Below are positions 16,063 to 24,365 of a DNA stretch of 64,000 bases, piece by piece. The notes beneath the pieces were generated by a model. That model saw only the letters and a list, made by a program, of their open reading frames with translations. It was not told where the DNA came from and did not search any database. A program made the position numbers and the translations under genes. Position 1 is the stretch's first letter, and the number at the start of each line of letters is the position of its first letter. Where the stretch lies: NCBI RefSeq assembly GCF_024055725.1, contig NZ_JAMXMX010000007.1:1-64000 (forward strand). The letters are read 5' to 3'. This DNA comes from Actinoallomurus spadix (lineage in GTDB: Bacteria > Actinomycetota > Actinomycetes > Streptosporangiales > Streptosporangiaceae).

Positions 16063-16944
16063 ATGATCTTCATCATCGGGCTGGCCGCGGCCGGTCTTCT
16101 GGGGCTCGGCTTCGTGGCCCAGCAGCACGCGGCGTACCGAGAGCCGCTCGGCCGCATGCTGCACCCGTCCCTTCTGCTGGACCTCATCCACAAACCGCTC
16201 TGGCTCGCCGGCCTCGCCGCGATGGTGGGCGGCCAGATCCTCGGAGCGGTCGCACTGTCCGGAGCGGACGTGTCCAGGGTCGAGCCGCTGCTGGCGACCA
16301 ACCTCGTGTTCGCCCTCGTCATCGGGCGCGTCGTCTGCAAGGAGAACCTGCACTGGAACGAATGGCTCGGCGGCCTCATGGCATCGGGAGGTATCGCGCT
16401 GTTCCTGGTGCTCGGCAGCCCCCGGGGCGAGCACCCCACCGGCCCGGAGTCCGGCCGTTGGCTGGCCGCCGTTGGGATCGTGTTCGTCGTGCTGATCCTC
16501 GTATGGATCGGACGGCGCTCCCCGCTCCAGACCCGGGCGATGCTGCTGGCCGCCGCGGCCGGCATCCTCTTCGGCCTGCAGGACGCCGTGACCCGGGGAC
16601 TGCTGATCAGGATCGGTCACGGGCTCGGAGCGATCCTCGCGAGCTGGCAGCCGTACGCCCTGGTCGTCGTCGCGATCTGCGGCCTCCTGCTGGCCCAGTC
16701 CGCCTTCGACGCCGCGCCGCTCCGCGTCTCCCTGCCCGCGGCGACCGCGGCGGAGCCGATCACGGGGATCCTGCTCGGGGTCGTGGTGTTCACCGAGCGG
16801 CTGCGGCTGGGGGCCGGGCCGCTGGTCGGAGAGATCCTCGGGCTGGCCATGATGGTCGCCGGGATCATCATCCTCGGGCGCTCGCCGTACCTCGCCAAAC
16901 GGGAGGACGACGTCGCCGGGTGCGCGGAGGCGAGACTGCCGTGA
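16063..16944 (+). CDS. EamA/DMT-type transporter, first of a pair
   Basis: A 293-aa integral membrane protein with about nine or ten hydrophobic helices in two repeated halves, as in drug/metabolite transporters. It starts MIFIIGLAAAGLLGLGF. ATG 16063 follows a GGGGG-rich site. Its stop overlaps the GTG of the next gene (GTGA), so the two related proteins are co-translated and may form a heterodimer. The substrate is unknown. Confidence 0.85.
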   Translation: MIFIIGLAAAGLLGLGFVAQQHAAYREPLGRMLHPSLLLDLIHKPLWLAGLAAMVGGQILGAVALSGADVSRVEPLLATNLVFALVIGRVVCKENLHWNEWLGGLMASGGIALFLVLGSPRGEHPTGPESGRWLAAVGIVFVVLILVWIGRRSPLQTRAMLLAAAAGILFGLQDAVTRGLLIRIGHGLGAILASWQPYALVVVAICGLLLAQSAFDAAPLRVSLPAATAAEPITGILLGVVVFTERLRLGAGPLVGEILGLAMMVAGIIILGRSPYLAKREDDVAGCAEARLP

Positions 16945-17795
16945 TCGCCGTCGTGTGCGCACTGCTCGCCGCGGCGAGCAACGCCCTGGCGTCGGTACTG
17001 CAGCGCCGCGCCGCGCGCTCGGCCCCTGATGAGTTCGCCTTCCGCCCGGCCCTGCTGTGGGCGCTGATCCGCCGCCCGGTGTGGCTCGGCGGCATCGGGG
17101 CCCTCATCGCGGGATTCCTCCTGCAGGCCCTGGCACTGTCGAACGGCGGGCTGGCCCTCGTCCAGCCGCTCCTGGTCGCGGAGCTGCCGCTGACCATGAT
17201 CTTCCTCGCCTGTCTGTCACGGGTCCACCTCGACCGGCGCACCTGGCTCGCGGTCGGCGCGATGACGGCGGGTCTGGCCGCGTTCCTCGGCGCGGCGTCA
17301 CCGGCGCCGGGGCGGCGTTCCCCGAGCGTGCTGATCTGGGTGATCGCCGCGATCGTGACGGTCGGCACCATCGTCGGGATCGCCGTGCTGTCGAGGTCGA
17401 CCTCGGGCGCGGGCCGGGCGGCGCTGCTGGGCGTGACCGCCGGAATCGGGTTTGCCTTCACCGCGACGTTCATGAAGGCGACCACCAACCTGGCGGACAA
17501 GGGCATGCCCGTCCTGCTGACGTCCTGGGAGCCGTACGCGATGATCGCGGCCGGCTTCGGCAGCCTGTTCCTCCTGCAGAACGCCCTGCAGAGCGGCACT
17601 CTGGTCGCCGCCCAGCCGGCGCTGACGATCTCCGATCCGGTGGCCAGCGTCCTGTACGGGATCATGCTGTTCGGAGAGAGCGTCCGGTCGGGGGCCTGGG
17701 TGGTCGCCGAAGCGGCGGGTTTCGCGCTGATCTTCTACGGCACCCTCCGGCTCAGCCAGTCCCCCATCGTCCAGACGCAGGCGGAGACCGCCTGA
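16941..17795 (+). CDS. EamA/DMT-type transporter, second of a pair
   Basis: A 284-aa membrane protein similar in layout to its upstream neighbour, with paired halves, about nine helices, and SWEPYAMIAAG against SWQPYALVVVA in the partner. GTG 16941 overlaps the previous stop. The pairing of two unequal EamA proteins in one operon suggests a two-component exporter or a membrane sensor pair. Substrate not predictable. Confidence 0.85.
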   Translation: MIAVVCALLAAASNALASVLQRRAARSAPDEFAFRPALLWALIRRPVWLGGIGALIAGFLLQALALSNGGLALVQPLLVAELPLTMIFLACLSRVHLDRRTWLAVGAMTAGLAAFLGAASPAPGRRSPSVLIWVIAAIVTVGTIVGIAVLSRSTSGAGRAALLGVTAGIGFAFTATFMKATTNLADKGMPVLLTSWEPYAMIAAGFGSLFLLQNALQSGTLVAAQPALTISDPVASVLYGIMLFGESVRSGAWVVAEAAGFALIFYGTLRLSQSPIVQTQAETA

Positions 17796-17803
17796 GCCGG
17801 GAG

Positions 17804-18112
17804 TCAGTACCCGACGCGGGTGTACTGCCGGATCCGGCAGTGACGGTGCCGCTTGCAGATGGCGTTGTTCCTGCTGACCCGTGCCACCGTGTTGGCGTCC
17901 GCGACGATCTGCACACCGGAGATGTTGACGGGACTCCGGATCGATGTCGTGTTGACGTTCGTCCTGCCGTTGCCGACCCGGTTGTGGTCGTAGGCCGGGG
18001 ACTCCCGGAAGGTTGGCGCGGCCTGCGCTGGGGCGTCCAGCGACGACGCGATCACCCCGCAGACCGCGAGGCCGAAGACCGCGAAGAGGCGGCCGTGCCC
18101 GATTCGTCTCAT
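17804..18112 (-). CDS. Small secreted protein, unknown
   Basis: A 102-aa protein. Residues 1-32 form a signal peptide (MRRIGHGRLFAVFGLAVC, then cleavage near AQAAP). The mature part is short, polar, Asn-rich in the middle and basic, with two cysteines near the C-terminus (AICKRHRHCRI) that could form a disulfide. ATG 18112 has GAGAGGAG upstream; the longer frame to 18235 lacks this. No family recognised. It converges with the EamA pair. Confidence 0.7.
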   Translation of the reverse strand: MRRIGHGRLFAVFGLAVCGVIASSLDAPAQAAPTFRESPAYDHNRVGNGRTNVNTTSIRSPVNISGVQIVADANTVARVSRNNAICKRHRHCRIRQYTRVGY

Positions 18113-18289
18113 CCGAAGGCTCCTCTCTCGGAGGACCGCCGCGGCCTCCTCGGAGGACCGATACCCGGTGACCGCCCGCGGACCGCCCGTCTGCGCGGTA
18201 CTGGTGGAGATGATTACTCGCGCTTTGTCCCGCATCCGCGGTGCGAGCCGGTCCAGGCTCGTCCGGCGGGCGAAGCGAGTCCCGTACGG

Positions 18290-18384
18290 TCTCGTCCGGC
18301 GGCCCGGGGGTCACGGACGGGCTCGTCCGGCGGCCCGGGGGTCACGGACGGGCTCGTCCGGCGGCCCGGGGCGGGTCACGGAGG
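18290..18384. repeat. Three tandem 31-bp repeats at the phosphatase 3' end
   Basis: Units of 31 bases start at 18290, 18321 and 18352, each containing CTCGTCCGGCGGCCCGGGG. The third has a 2-base insertion. A degenerate earlier copy begins near 18256. The third unit includes the stop codon of the phosphatase gene (18376-18378). Since 31 is not a multiple of three, the extra copies lie outside the coding frame. Confidence 0.93.
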
Positions 18385-19497
18385 GGCGGGCAGCGGCGAA
18401 CGGGCGATCGCGATCATCGCCGCGTCGTCGCCCAGCCGGCCGCCGACGTGGTCGAACAGGTCCCGGCGCAGCCGCTCGATGAGCGTGTCGACGTCCTCTC
18501 CGGCCCGCCGGCTCAGGTGCGCCGGCAGGTCGAAGAACGCGCCGGTACGGTCCCGGGCCTCGATCACGCCGTCGGTGTACAGCAGGAGGACGTCACCGGG
18601 CTCGAAGGAGAAGGCCGCCGGCTGGGCCCCACCGGCGGCCGGCAGGCCCAGACCCAGCGGAGGCGCGATCTGGTCCGGCTGCAGGGCCAGTACCCGGTCC
18701 CCGCGCAGGAGGAGCGGCGGCGGATGCCCGCAGGAGGCCACCTCCGCCTTCGGCTCGGCGTCGGGAAGATCGAGGACGCACGCGGTGACGAAGCACTCCG
18801 ACGCGTCCGGGTCGGCCACGACGAACTCCTCGGCGTCCCGGCAGACGCCCTCCTCCAGCCGCGATACGAGTTCACGCAGGTCCATGGGGTGGTGTGACGC
18901 CTCACGGAAGGCGCAGAGCACCGCGGCGGCCTCACTGATCGACGCCAGCCCCTTCCCTCGCACGTCGCCGATGAGCAGACGGGTGCCGTCGGCCGTGCGG
19001 GTGGCCCCGTACAGGTCGCCGCCGATCCTCGCCTCCGCGGCGGCGGCGAGGTACATCGAGGCCATGCGCAGGGGGCCGGCCTCGCGGGGCAGGGGCCGGA
19101 GCAGGACCCGCTGGGTGATCTCGGACACCGAACGGACCCGATGCAGGACGGCCTTGTGCCGTTCCCGGACCGCGCAGAACACCACCACGAAGGCCGACAC
19201 GGTCAGAAGCGCGAGCACCTCGAGCCACTGCTCGGGGCGGGTCAGGTCGCGCTGTTCGAGCCCCTCCGCGACGCCGGCGAGCAGGGCCAGCGTCCCGATC
19301 GCCGCGGTCCAGCGCGGACCGGCGAACGAGGCCGTGAGCGCGGGGGCGACCACGAGGAGCGGCCTCAGATGGATGTTCGCGGGCGTCAGGACGTCGACGA
19401 CCGTGATGATCACGATGAGCGCGAGCGGGACGGCCACCAGGACGTGGCCCCGCTGGGCCTCCCGGCGGAGCTCCCCGAGGTGCGGCTGAATGCGCAC
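18376..19497 (-). CDS. Membrane SpoIIE-type protein phosphatase, paralogue
   Basis: Read from GTG 19497 (AGGA just upstream) the product is 373 aa, almost the length of the paralogue at 14657. The longer frame to 19788 is an Arg-rich artefact that crosses a terminator hairpin. The N-terminal membrane part (VPLALIVIITVVDVLT, LLAGVAEGLE, LALLTVSAFVVVFCAV) precedes a SpoIIE domain with GGDLYG, IGDVRGKG, SCGHPPP, LYTDGVIEARD and DDAAMIAI. It is probably a stress or sigma-factor pathway phosphatase. Confidence 0.92.
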   Translation of the reverse strand: MRIQPHLGELRREAQRGHVLVAVPLALIVIITVVDVLTPANIHLRPLLVVAPALTASFAGPRWTAAIGTLALLAGVAEGLEQRDLTRPEQWLEVLALLTVSAFVVVFCAVRERHKAVLHRVRSVSEITQRVLLRPLPREAGPLRMASMYLAAAAEARIGGDLYGATRTADGTRLLIGDVRGKGLASISEAAAVLCAFREASHHPMDLRELVSRLEEGVCRDAEEFVVADPDASECFVTACVLDLPDAEPKAEVASCGHPPPLLLRGDRVLALQPDQIAPPLGLGLPAAGGAQPAAFSFEPGDVLLLYTDGVIEARDRTGAFFDLPAHLSRRAGEDVDTLIERLRRDLFDHVGGRLGDDAAMIAIARSPLPAPP

Positions 19498-19582
19498 ATC
19501 TTCCTGGGTATCACGCGGCGGCCACCCCCCGGACGCGGGGTCGTGGCCCACGTGGCACGGCCGGCCACCGCGCGGGCGGCTC

Positions 19583-19619
19583 CCCGCGCGACGGCACCGC
19601 GTGTGGCGGTGCCGTCGCG
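19583..19619 (-). terminator. Strong hairpin terminator
   Basis: A perfect 16-base inverted repeat (19583-19598 and 19604-19619) with a 5-base loop. It lies 57 bases beyond the stop of the HD-GYP gene and before the phosphatase start. There is no T-run, as is usual in actinomycetes. Confidence 0.85.
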
Positions 19620-19675
19620 CGGCGGTGCCGGTGCGCGGGCGACCCCTCGTGTGGCGGCGCCGCATGCGGGCGGTC

Positions 19676-21013
19676 TCACTGGGCGCCGGCGACGCCGATC
19701 GGCATGGACGGGTCGTCGTGGTCCTGCTGGGTGGTCTCCACGTCCTCGCTCTCCGGCGGCGGGACCGGCTCGGCGTCCACCCAGCCATCGCGGCGCAGCG
19801 CGGTGATGAAGGCGTCGACCAGCACGGGGTCGAACTGCGTGCCGGCGTTGCGCCGGATCTCCTCGATGGCGGTCTCGGCGGGCAGGCCGGGACGGTAGGA
19901 CCGGGTGGAGGTCATCGCGTCGAAGGTGTCGGCGACCGCGATGATGCGGGCGAACTCGGGGATCTCCTCGCCGGCCAGGCCCATCGGGTAGCCCTTGCCG
20001 TCCAATCGCTCGTGGTGGTGCATGATGCCGCCGAGTGCCTCGTCGAGGAATTCGATGTCCCGCACGATCTCCTCACCGCGCATGGGGTGCAGTTGGATCG
20101 CGGCGAACTCCTCCTCGGTGGGGCGGCCGGGCTTCTGCAGGACCTTCGTCGGCACGCCGAGCTTGCCGACGTCGTGGAGCATTCCGGCGTAACGTATCCG
20201 GTTGATCCGGTCGGCGCGCATGCCGATCTGCCGGGCGATCATGACCGAGCCGTACGCGACGCGTTCGCTGTGGCCGCGGGTGTAGTAGTCCTTGGTCTCG
20301 ACGGCCTGGCACAGGGCGGCGACGGTGGCCGCGTGCGCGCGCTGCTGGGCGAGGATCTGGGTGAACGCCCAGCGGGCGATGAACACCGGCATCAGCACCA
20401 GCACGGCGGACAGGGGGCCGGCCGCCGGCCAGATGCCGGCGATGAGCAGCCCGATCATTCCGAAGCCGAGGCAGCCGGGGGCCACCAGGCGCCCGGTCGC
20501 CAGGACCTCTCGCCAGGTCGCCTGCCGGCTGACGAGCAGGACGGTGGCCATCAGCGCGAGGTTGACGGTGACGAAGGTGACGAGGGCGCCGACGAAGGGG
20601 CCGATGACGTGACCGGTCCAGTTGGCGTCGCCCCAGCGGTACGGGTGGCCGCCGAGCGCCTGGAAGACCGCGCCCGCGGCGTATCCGCTCAGGGCGTACT
20701 GCGCGGCGTTGAAGAGGCGTTTGATCAGGGCGAGGTCGCGCCGGCCGGTGAGGATCGCCGTCACGCCGATCAGGGTCGCCCCGACCGGGCCGGCGAGGAC
20801 GACGGCGGCGAGGCCGGCCGCGAAGCTCATGGACACCCGGGCGCGTTTGATCGTGAGGGTCGCCGCCGACGACTCGGTGACCACGAACAGGGCGGCGAGG
20901 ACGGCGAGTCTCGGCCAGCACAGGCCCGTTAACGAGGACGTCGCGATGACGCCGATGGCCAGTGCGATGACGCCGCCGGCGTAGGCCCGTGCGGCGAGAG
21001 GCAGTCCGCGCAT
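19676..21013 (-). CDS. Membrane HD-GYP domain protein
   Basis: A 445-aa protein. Residues about 1-215 form six or more membrane helices of MASE type. An HD-GYP domain (about 235-400) follows, with the metal pair in HDVGK, then LHPMRGEEI, MHHHERLDGKGYP and VADTFDAMTSTRSYR. Such domains hydrolyse cyclic di-nucleotides such as c-di-GMP. The DGKGYP loop matches the GYP motif. The acidic C-terminal tail is low complexity. ATG 21013 has GGGAG upstream. Confidence 0.93.
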   Translation of the reverse strand: MRGLPLAARAYAGGVIALAIGVIATSSLTGLCWPRLAVLAALFVVTESSAATLTIKRARVSMSFAAGLAAVVLAGPVGATLIGVTAILTGRRDLALIKRLFNAAQYALSGYAAGAVFQALGGHPYRWGDANWTGHVIGPFVGALVTFVTVNLALMATVLLVSRQATWREVLATGRLVAPGCLGFGMIGLLIAGIWPAAGPLSAVLVLMPVFIARWAFTQILAQQRAHAATVAALCQAVETKDYYTRGHSERVAYGSVMIARQIGMRADRINRIRYAGMLHDVGKLGVPTKVLQKPGRPTEEEFAAIQLHPMRGEEIVRDIEFLDEALGGIMHHHERLDGKGYPMGLAGEEIPEFARIIAVADTFDAMTSTRSYRPGLPAETAIEEIRRNAGTQFDPVLVDAFITALRRDGWVDAEPVPPPESEDVETTQQDHDDPSMPIGVAGAQ

Positions 21014-21178
21014 GCGCTCTCCCTGGGGGAACGATGAACGTAGTCACTCTGTCACAGATCGTGATCGTTGGCGAGAGTCGCGCGGTCAGGATCTCCTATA
21101 CCTCCGGCCACAGGGGTATTAAGGGGTACGACCCCCGCCGGCGCCGCCGGCCTGCACAATCCCCCTGGAGGTCAGGTC

Positions 21179-22570
21179 TTGTCCCCCCTCACCCCCCTCG
21201 CAGACGCGCCGCCACCGCCGATCACCGCGGCGGGACACGCGCATCTGCTGATCGCCGTCCTGGTGGGCATCGCGGTGATCGTCGTGCTCATCACGGTGTT
21301 CAAGCTGCACGCCTTCCTCTCCCTGACCCTCGGCTCGCTGGCCCTCGGCGCGGTCGCGGGGGCTCCTCTGGACAAGGTGGTCGACAGCTTCACGAAGGGT
21401 CTCGGCAGCACCGTCGCCGGCGTCGGCGTGCTCATCGCCCTCGGCTCCATCCTCGGCAAGATGCTGGCCGACTCGGGCGGCGCCGACCAGATCGTCGACA
21501 CCATCCTGGCCAGGGCGAGCGGCCGGGCCATGCCGTGGGCGATGGTCCTGATCGCGGGCGTCGTCGGGCTGCCGCTGTTCTTCGAGGTCGGCATCGTTCT
21601 GCTGATCCCGGTGGTGCTGCTCGTCGCCAAGCGCGGGAACCACTCGCTGATGCGCATCGGGATCCCGGCCCTCGCGGGCCTGTCGGTCATGCACGGTCTG
21701 GTCCCGCCGCATCCCGGGCCGCTCGCCGCGATCGGCGCGGTCCACGCCGACCTGGGCGTCACGCTCGCGCTCGGCCTCCTCGTCGCGGTCCCCACAGTGA
21801 TCATCGCGGGCCCGGTCTTCTCCCGGTACGCGGCGCGGTGGGTCGACGTTCCCGCTCCCGACCGGATGGTGCCGCAGTCCAGCGCCGAGGAGATCGAGCG
21901 GCGCCCCGGTTTCGGCGCGACGATGGTCACGGTGCTGCTGCCGGTCGTGCTCATGCTGATCAAGGCGCTGGTCGACATCGTGATCGACGACCCGAAGGAC
22001 ATGACGCAGCGGGTCGCCGACGTGATCGGCACGCCGATGATCGCGCTGCTGGCCGCCGTCATCCTGGGGCTGTTCACGCTGGGCCGTCCCGCCGGATTCA
22101 CGCGGGAGCGCCTCTCGTCCGTCGTGGAGGGTTCGCTCGCGCCGATCGCGGGCGTGTTCCTGATCGTCGGCGCGGGCGGTGGTTTCAAGCAGACGCTGAT
22201 CGACGTCGGTGTGGGGCAGATGATCGTCGATCTCTCGAAGCACTGGTCGATCCCGGCGCTGGTCCTCGGGTGGTTGATCGCGGTGGCCATCCGGCTCGCC
22301 ACCGGTTCGGCGACCGTCGCCACGGTGTCGGCGGCCGGCCTGGTCGCCCCGCTGACGGCCGGGATGTCGGGCTCGCACGTCGCGCTGCTGGTGCTGGCGA
22401 TCGGCGCGGGCTCGCTGTTCTTCAGTCATGTCAACGACGCCGGCTTCTGGCTGGTCAAGGAGTACTTCGGGCTGAAGGTCGGCCAGACCGTCGCGACCTG
22501 GTCGCTGATGGAGACGATCATCTCCGTCATCGCCTTCGCCTTCGTCCTCCTGCTTTCGCTCGTCGTGTGA
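21179..22570 (+). CDS. GntP family gluconate/organic acid permease
   Basis: A 463-aa transporter with about 12-14 helices, including LITVFKLHAFLSLTLGSLA, GLPLFFEVGIVLLIPVVLLV, HGLVPPHPGPLA and GSLFFSHVNDAGFWLVKEY, all hallmarks of GntP. The start is TTG 21179, seven bases after GGAGG; the frame upstream to 21068 has no ribosome site. Substrates are gluconate or related sugar acids. No catabolic gene is adjacent. Confidence 0.92.
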   Translation: MSPLTPLADAPPPPITAAGHAHLLIAVLVGIAVIVVLITVFKLHAFLSLTLGSLALGAVAGAPLDKVVDSFTKGLGSTVAGVGVLIALGSILGKMLADSGGADQIVDTILARASGRAMPWAMVLIAGVVGLPLFFEVGIVLLIPVVLLVAKRGNHSLMRIGIPALAGLSVMHGLVPPHPGPLAAIGAVHADLGVTLALGLLVAVPTVIIAGPVFSRYAARWVDVPAPDRMVPQSSAEEIERRPGFGATMVTVLLPVVLMLIKALVDIVIDDPKDMTQRVADVIGTPMIALLAAVILGLFTLGRPAGFTRERLSSVVEGSLAPIAGVFLIVGAGGGFKQTLIDVGVGQMIVDLSKHWSIPALVLGWLIAVAIRLATGSATVATVSAAGLVAPLTAGMSGSHVALLVLAIGAGSLFFSHVNDAGFWLVKEYFGLKVGQTVATWSLMETIISVIAFAFVLLLSLVV

Positions 22571-22573
22571 CCC

Positions 22574-22616
22574 CTGGCGCCGCCGCCCCGCGCGCTTCGC
22601 GGGGCGGCGGCGCCAG
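22574..22616 (+). terminator. Hairpin terminator after GntP gene
   Basis: Perfect 19-base arms (22574-22592, 22598-22616) around a 5-base loop, starting three bases after the permease stop. No T-run. Confidence 0.9.
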
Positions 22617-22716
22617 GCGGTACCAATCGGTATGAAATTCGTCGCTTGTGACGAATGCTGTCGTACGCTCCGCTATGGTCTGCCCGGTACCGGGATCCCC
22701 CCGACGCGGAGGAAAT

Positions 22717-23517
22717 GTGCGCCGTTCCCTGTTGGTCACCGGTCTGACGATCCTGGCGATCACCGCCTCGGCCTGCGGAGGCAAGTCCGGTGACGCGAAG
22801 AAGAACACGGCGGCGGTCGCGCCGCGCGACGCGGCGGTGCGCCCGACGGCGACACCGGTCAAGGTGGTGGTCCTCGTCGACCGCAAGAAGCGCGCCGAGA
22901 CGATGACGACGGCGCCGACCGTCCGCGACGTGCTCACCCAGGTGGGCATTCAACTGGGCAGGTACGACCTGGTCACGCCGGCGGCGGACGCCGCTCCGGC
23001 GGCGACGATCAAGGTGCTGCGGCTGCTGTCCGCGCCTAAGACGACCAAGGTCGTGATCCCGCCGCCGACGATCGAGAAGAAGGACCGCAAGCTGCCCGCC
23101 TTCAGCCGGAAGGTGACCCGCGCGGGCCGCTCCGGCTACAAGATGGTCACGACCGCGTACGTCCGGCGGCACGGTAAGAAGGTCAAGGCCGTCCTCGACC
23201 AGGAGGTCAAGCGCAAGCCGGTGTCGCGGATCATCGCCCTCGGCCCGCAGCCGGGCGGTGTCGGCTCGGCCGCCCGCCTCAACTGGGCGGCGCTGGCCAA
23301 GTGCGAGTCGGGCGGCAACCCGCGGGCGGTGAACCCGGCGGGCTACTACGGGCTGTACCAGTTCAACCGGCAGTCCTGGGCGACGGTCGGCGGATCGGGG
23401 CTGCCGAGCGCGGCGTCGCCGGCCGAGCAGACCTACCGCGCGCAGCTTCTCTACAACCGGGTGAACGGCCGCTGGCAGGGTCAGTGGCCGAACTGCGGCC
23501 ACTACCTGTTCAGCTGA
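22717..23517 (+). CDS. Rpf-like lipoprotein (DUF348/G5/transglycosylase-like)
   Basis: A 266-aa exported protein. The signal ends in a lipobox-like ITASAC with Cys20. A DUF348-like segment (about 48-105) and a short G5-like segment (about 130-175) follow. The C-terminal resuscitation-promoting-factor domain (about 187-266) has the catalytic Glu197 in KCESGG and the YYGLYQFNRQSWATVGG signature. The order matches RpfB-type cell-wall lytic factors that act in growth from dormancy. GTG 22717 has GGAGGA just upstream. Confidence 0.93.
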   Translation: MRRSLLVTGLTILAITASACGGKSGDAKKNTAAVAPRDAAVRPTATPVKVVVLVDRKKRAETMTTAPTVRDVLTQVGIQLGRYDLVTPAADAAPAATIKVLRLLSAPKTTKVVIPPPTIEKKDRKLPAFSRKVTRAGRSGYKMVTTAYVRRHGKKVKAVLDQEVKRKPVSRIIALGPQPGGVGSAARLNWAALAKCESGGNPRAVNPAGYYGLYQFNRQSWATVGGSGLPSAASPAEQTYRAQLLYNRVNGRWQGQWPNCGHYLFS

Positions 23518-23526
23518 GAGGTGGCA

Positions 23527-23560
23527 TACGGGCGGGGTGCGGGGGAGCACCCCGCCCGTA
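23527..23560 (+). terminator. Hairpin terminator after rpf-like gene
   Basis: Perfect 14-base arms (23527-23540, 23547-23560) with a 6-base loop, 10 bases after the stop codon. Confidence 0.9.
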
Positions 23561-23727
23561 AAGGGGGAAGGGGACAGGCGCGGGCCGCGACCGTGCCGGG
23601 CACGGACCCGGTCCGGATCTGGAAGATCCCTCTACGTTCGCGGGTGGGCGTCAGGCGGGCGGCCGACGGATTCCGCCGGTTTCTTCCCTTGACGCATGAA
23701 CGACGCTATGCGGGGTATAACTGGACG

Positions 23728-24177
23728 TCAACACGGATCTGTCGACATTGTCGAACAAGATCCCCTGGACCGGCGAGGTGACGGAACCGCGGTCGCGGAC
23801 AGCAGCCGGTCGAGGCCGACCAGCCTGATGAGGCGGTAAACCTGGCGACCCGGGCGGACCAGTGTCAACCGCCCGCCCGCTTGGTCGGCTTCGTTGGCGC
23901 ACCGCACGAGGGCGCCGAGTCCCCGCGCGTCGCAGAACACCAACCCGGACGCGTCGATCACCACGTCGGGCCCATGGCGGAACAGCACCTCGAGGACCAG
24001 GTCCCCGAAGGCGTCCGCGCCCGCGATGTCGAGTTCGCCGCGTAGCGACACGATCGGCACCGTTCCCCGGCGCACCCGTGTGCTCGCCTCCAGGATTGGT
24101 CCGAGACTCTCCCGGACCTCCCGTACCGGTGCGTTCCGTTTTGGAATGGACGTACTCGTGAGCAGCCTGCCCGCCAT
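23728..24177 (-). CDS. STAS-domain anti-sigma antagonist-like protein lacking the phospho-serine
   Basis: A 149-aa protein. The STAS domain covers about 38-130 (SLRGELDIAGADAF, DVVIDASGLVFCDARGLGAL, RLTLVRPGRQVYRLI). In SpoIIAA-type antagonists the motif is DSSG or DSTG, with the first Ser phosphorylated. Here it is D83-A84-R85-G86, so the switch residue is Ala. The protein may be constitutively active or bind a different partner. ATG 24177 follows a GGGGGAAA site. Two SpoIIE phosphatases nearby could belong to the same signalling class. Confidence 0.88.
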   Translation of the reverse strand: MAGRLLTSTSIPKRNAPVREVRESLGPILEASTRVRRGTVPIVSLRGELDIAGADAFGDLVLEVLFRHGPDVVIDASGLVFCDARGLGALVRCANEADQAGGRLTLVRPGRQVYRLIRLVGLDRLLSATAVPSPRRSRGSCSTMSTDPC

Positions 24178-24352
24178 GGATTTCCCCCGCCTGCGAAATC
24201 GGCGGAGTGTGGCGCGCCCCGCCTCCCCCGGGCGGGCGCCGAACGGCCGTCTCACGGCTCGATCTCCGCCGGACTAAGAGCATGCTCGCCGAGCGGAGAC
24301 CGGGTCACTAGGGCCGAAAGTCCCACGAAGTGCGATCGGCGGAGCATGTCCC

Positions 24353-24365
24353 TACGCTGACCGTT
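24353..24365 (+). promoter_or_regulatory. -10 box of a leaderless promoter
   Basis: TACGCT at 24353-24358 followed by seven bases, then GTG 24366. There is no ribosome site before the GTG, which suits a leaderless transcript. Confidence 0.55.

Noticed and set aside
19498-19788. N-terminal extension of the second phosphatase
   Set aside because: It would cross a 16-bp terminator hairpin and is Arg-rich; GTG 19497 gives a length equal to the paralogue.
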